From assembly GCA_031430595.1 (NCBI GenBank), contig JANPBU010000033.1:1-64000 (forward strand): DNA of 64,000 nucleotides. The letters run 5' to 3'. Origin of the DNA: JANNBN01 sp031430595 (GTDB lineage: Bacteria > Actinomycetota > Acidimicrobiia > Acidimicrobiales > JANYDT01). The notes beneath the pieces were generated by a model. It was not told the origin of the DNA and made no database searches. It saw only the letters and a program-made list of their open reading frames with translations. How positions within the stretch are numbered: the first letter of the stretch is position 1; each line of letters begins with the position of its first letter. Below, piece after piece: positions 62,480 to 64,000 of the stretch. The position numbers and the translations under genes were made by a program.

Positions 62480-63109
62480 ATGGGGTTATTTGTTGTTCGC
62501 GTATGGCTGCCAGATCGTCCTGGCGCGCTTGGAACCGTTGCGAGTTGTATCGGTGCGGTGAACGGTGACCTGGTCGGAATCGACATTCTGGAACGAGGCG
62601 CAGGCCGCGCAATTGACGAACTGATAGTCGATCTTCCGGACCCAACTTTGGTAAGTGTTTTGACTAAAGCGCTTGGTGATATTGAAGGTGTCGATGTTGA
62701 AGACGTTCGTCCGTTGGCCGATGTCACCCACGATCCGCGGCTCGATGCCCTTGAGTCAGCGATTTCCATCATCGAGGCTCGGTCGGTTGTTCAGTTGCTG
62801 AAGTTACTGGCCGAACAGGCAGCGCTTGATTTTGAGGCCGACTGGACGGCGGTGATCGACCTCGACGGTCTGCGGGTTGAAGGGTCGTCAGGCAACATTC
62901 CCGACAAGGCTTGGATGCAGGCTTTCGTGGCCGGGAGTCGAGCTTCGGTCGAGGCGATCGTCGACGATGTCGCATGGGCACATATGTCTTCGTCCGATTT
63001 GATCCTGTTGGTTGGTCGTAAGGGTCGCCCCTTGAGATCACGAGAACGGCGACAAGCAACTGCGCTCGCCCGAATCGCCGACACCCGCTGGGTTGAACTC
63101 AGCCGATAA
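62480..63109 (+). CDS. ACT-domain protein
   Basis: 209 residues. The N-terminal ACT fold is seen in VVRVWLPDRPGALGTVASCIGA and DLVGIDILERG, then another domain of about 110 residues. It probably senses an amino acid or a small ligand. 12 bases after plsC, so likely cotranscribed. No partner known. Confidence 0.75.
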   Translation: MGLFVVRVWLPDRPGALGTVASCIGAVNGDLVGIDILERGAGRAIDELIVDLPDPTLVSVLTKALGDIEGVDVEDVRPLADVTHDPRLDALESAISIIEARSVVQLLKLLAEQAALDFEADWTAVIDLDGLRVEGSSGNIPDKAWMQAFVAGSRASVEAIVDDVAWAHMSSSDLILLVGRKGRPLRSRERRQATALARIADTRWVELSR

Positions 63110-63191
63110 TCGCAGGAACGAGTGCCCTCGGAATCGTCTCTTGTCCATCGATATCACCCGCTTTTACGCCAATTTAGTGAGCAAGCCAATT

Positions 63192-64000
63192 CTACCGAGG
63201 GCGGAGGTTGTGCGAGGCGATCCAACCATTGCTGAGTAGTCGAACTGTCATCCACACATTGAGTGCCACCCAGACTCCGGTGAGCCCTTGAGACGAAGTC
63301 GGCCCGTTCTCAAGCAGGAGGGCGAACAGCCAGAACGCTGCTGCCGACCCAATTGCGCCGATTGCCAAACGTGAGAACAACGCAGCACCCATCAGCACCC
63401 CATCGAGCACGAATACAACCGCTCCGGTTATTTGCATCAACGCACACCAAAGCAGTACTTCTCGTGACCTCGAAACTACCTCGGGGTCGCCGGAAAAAAG
63501 GTGGCCCAGCCATGTGCTTCCCACCGCCAGAAATAGTGCGAGCACCACACCGACCAGTAGCCCCAACCGAACCAGTCGGCGCGTCACATTCCACAGTTCA
63601 GCTTTCGTTTTGTTTCCTGACTGTGCTGCGAAGATTGATTGAGCGGCAATCGCTAACGCATCGATCATCAAAGCGAAAAAGAAATAGGTTTGAACACCAA
63701 TCTGATGAGCACCTAACGACGTGTCGCCATCTCGACTCACCAACCACGTCGCAGCGGTAAGCGTACTTACCATCATGCTCGTGCGGATAACCATTGCCCC
63801 ACCGATTCGAAGCAATGCTTTAACGCTCGCTACCTTCGGGCGTTCAAACCTCAGGATGCCTCGCAATGATGCAACATAGATTCCTGCTGCCAGCCACTGA
63901 ACGATGACGGTTGCTGCCGCCGAACCGGCAATAGCCCACTTGAAGCCCCAGACAAAAAGCATTTCCATGCCAATATTGGCAATGTTCGCGACAATAACGA
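63192..64000 (-). CDS. MATE-family efflux transporter, C-terminal part (cut by window edge)
   Basis: The frame stays open past the right edge, with IVANIANIGMEMLFVWGFKW at its left end inside the window, so the N-terminus lies outside. Six or seven membrane helices are seen, including SLGAHQIGVQTYFFFALMIDA and LAIAAQSIFAAQSGNK, typical of MATE multidrug exporters. It exports drugs by sodium or proton antiport. Incomplete here; the missing part would be about 200 residues. Confidence 0.88.
   Translation of the reverse strand, partial: VIVANIANIGMEMLFVWGFKWAIAGSAAATVIVQWLAAGIYVASLRGILRFERPKVASVKALLRIGGAMVIRTSMMVSTLTAATWLVSRDGDTSLGAHQIGVQTYFFFALMIDALAIAAQSIFAAQSGNKTKAELWNVTRRLVRLGLLVGVVLALFLAVGSTWLGHLFSGDPEVVSRSREVLLWCALMQITGAVVFVLDGVLMGAALFSRLAIGAIGSAAAFWLFALLLENGPTSSQGLTGVWVALNVWMTVRLLSNGWIASHNLRPR

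Overview
The window comes from a chromosome of an actinobacterium of moderate GC. Signs are a WhiB regulator, a DUF222/HNH (13E12-type) gene under a LexA-like box, two LLM flavin/F420-type oxidoreductases, a PimB-like GT4 glycosyltransferase, a DnaQ-GIY-YIG fusion, B12 salvage genes and many GTG/TTG starts. The gene set resembles Acidimicrobiia, but genus cannot be named from the sequence alone.

Left part (0.1-15.4 kb) is an accessory, polymorphic-toxin-like region. A 2,584-residue RHS/YD-repeat protein (DNRLRE-like region, two PA14 domains, YD repeats, a 519-bp internal tandem duplication, core domain, variable tip) is followed by a PH-like membrane protein. Next comes a displaced second RHS core+tip lacking its N-terminus, a coupled secreted protein, a second, frameshifted copy of the PH-like gene, and a third RHS cassette reduced to a few codons. 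More PH-like membrane proteins, a lipoprotein, a MarR/DoxX pair and a DUF4143 ATPase relic follow. Several genes here are broken.

Middle part (15.4-32.5 kb) holds prfC, a HigB/HigA-type pair with a nonsense codon in the toxin, an M23 peptidase, a cobalamin block (cobT; cobU; cobalamin riboswitch; btuF-btuC-btuD), a nucleoside hydrolase, a cytochrome P450, two secreted proteins of unknown role, a beta-hydroxyacid dehydrogenase, the HNH gene with a perfect 30-bp palindrome, a TrhO-like protein and a thiolase.

From 32.5 to 45.3 kb there is a DrrAB-like ABC exporter with a decayed DUF998 gene and a divergent MarR regulator, then an aromatic amino acid decarboxylase, a dienelactone-hydrolase-like protein and a PAP2-type membrane protein. 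A divergent cluster follows: LLM oxidoreductase plus XRE-cupin regulator on one side; a sugar-type ABC importer without its ATPase, a MetV-MetF fusion and a SnoaL-like protein on the other. It looks like uptake and one-carbon catabolism of an unknown compound.

From 45.5 to 64 kb are an XRE regulator with repeated TGTGAC boxes, the RNase P RNA, a Nudix protein, a peroxide-defence unit (Fur/PerR, rubrerythrin, Fe-S oxidoreductase, DUF3501), a VOC protein, WhiB, the DnaQ-GIY-YIG fusion, a methyltransferase, an LLM monooxygenase, QueG, a glycosyltransferase, an SRPBCC protein, a ROK kinase, TetR, PlsC, an ACT protein and a MATE transporter cut by the right edge. No tRNA, CRISPR array or complete insertion sequence was seen.
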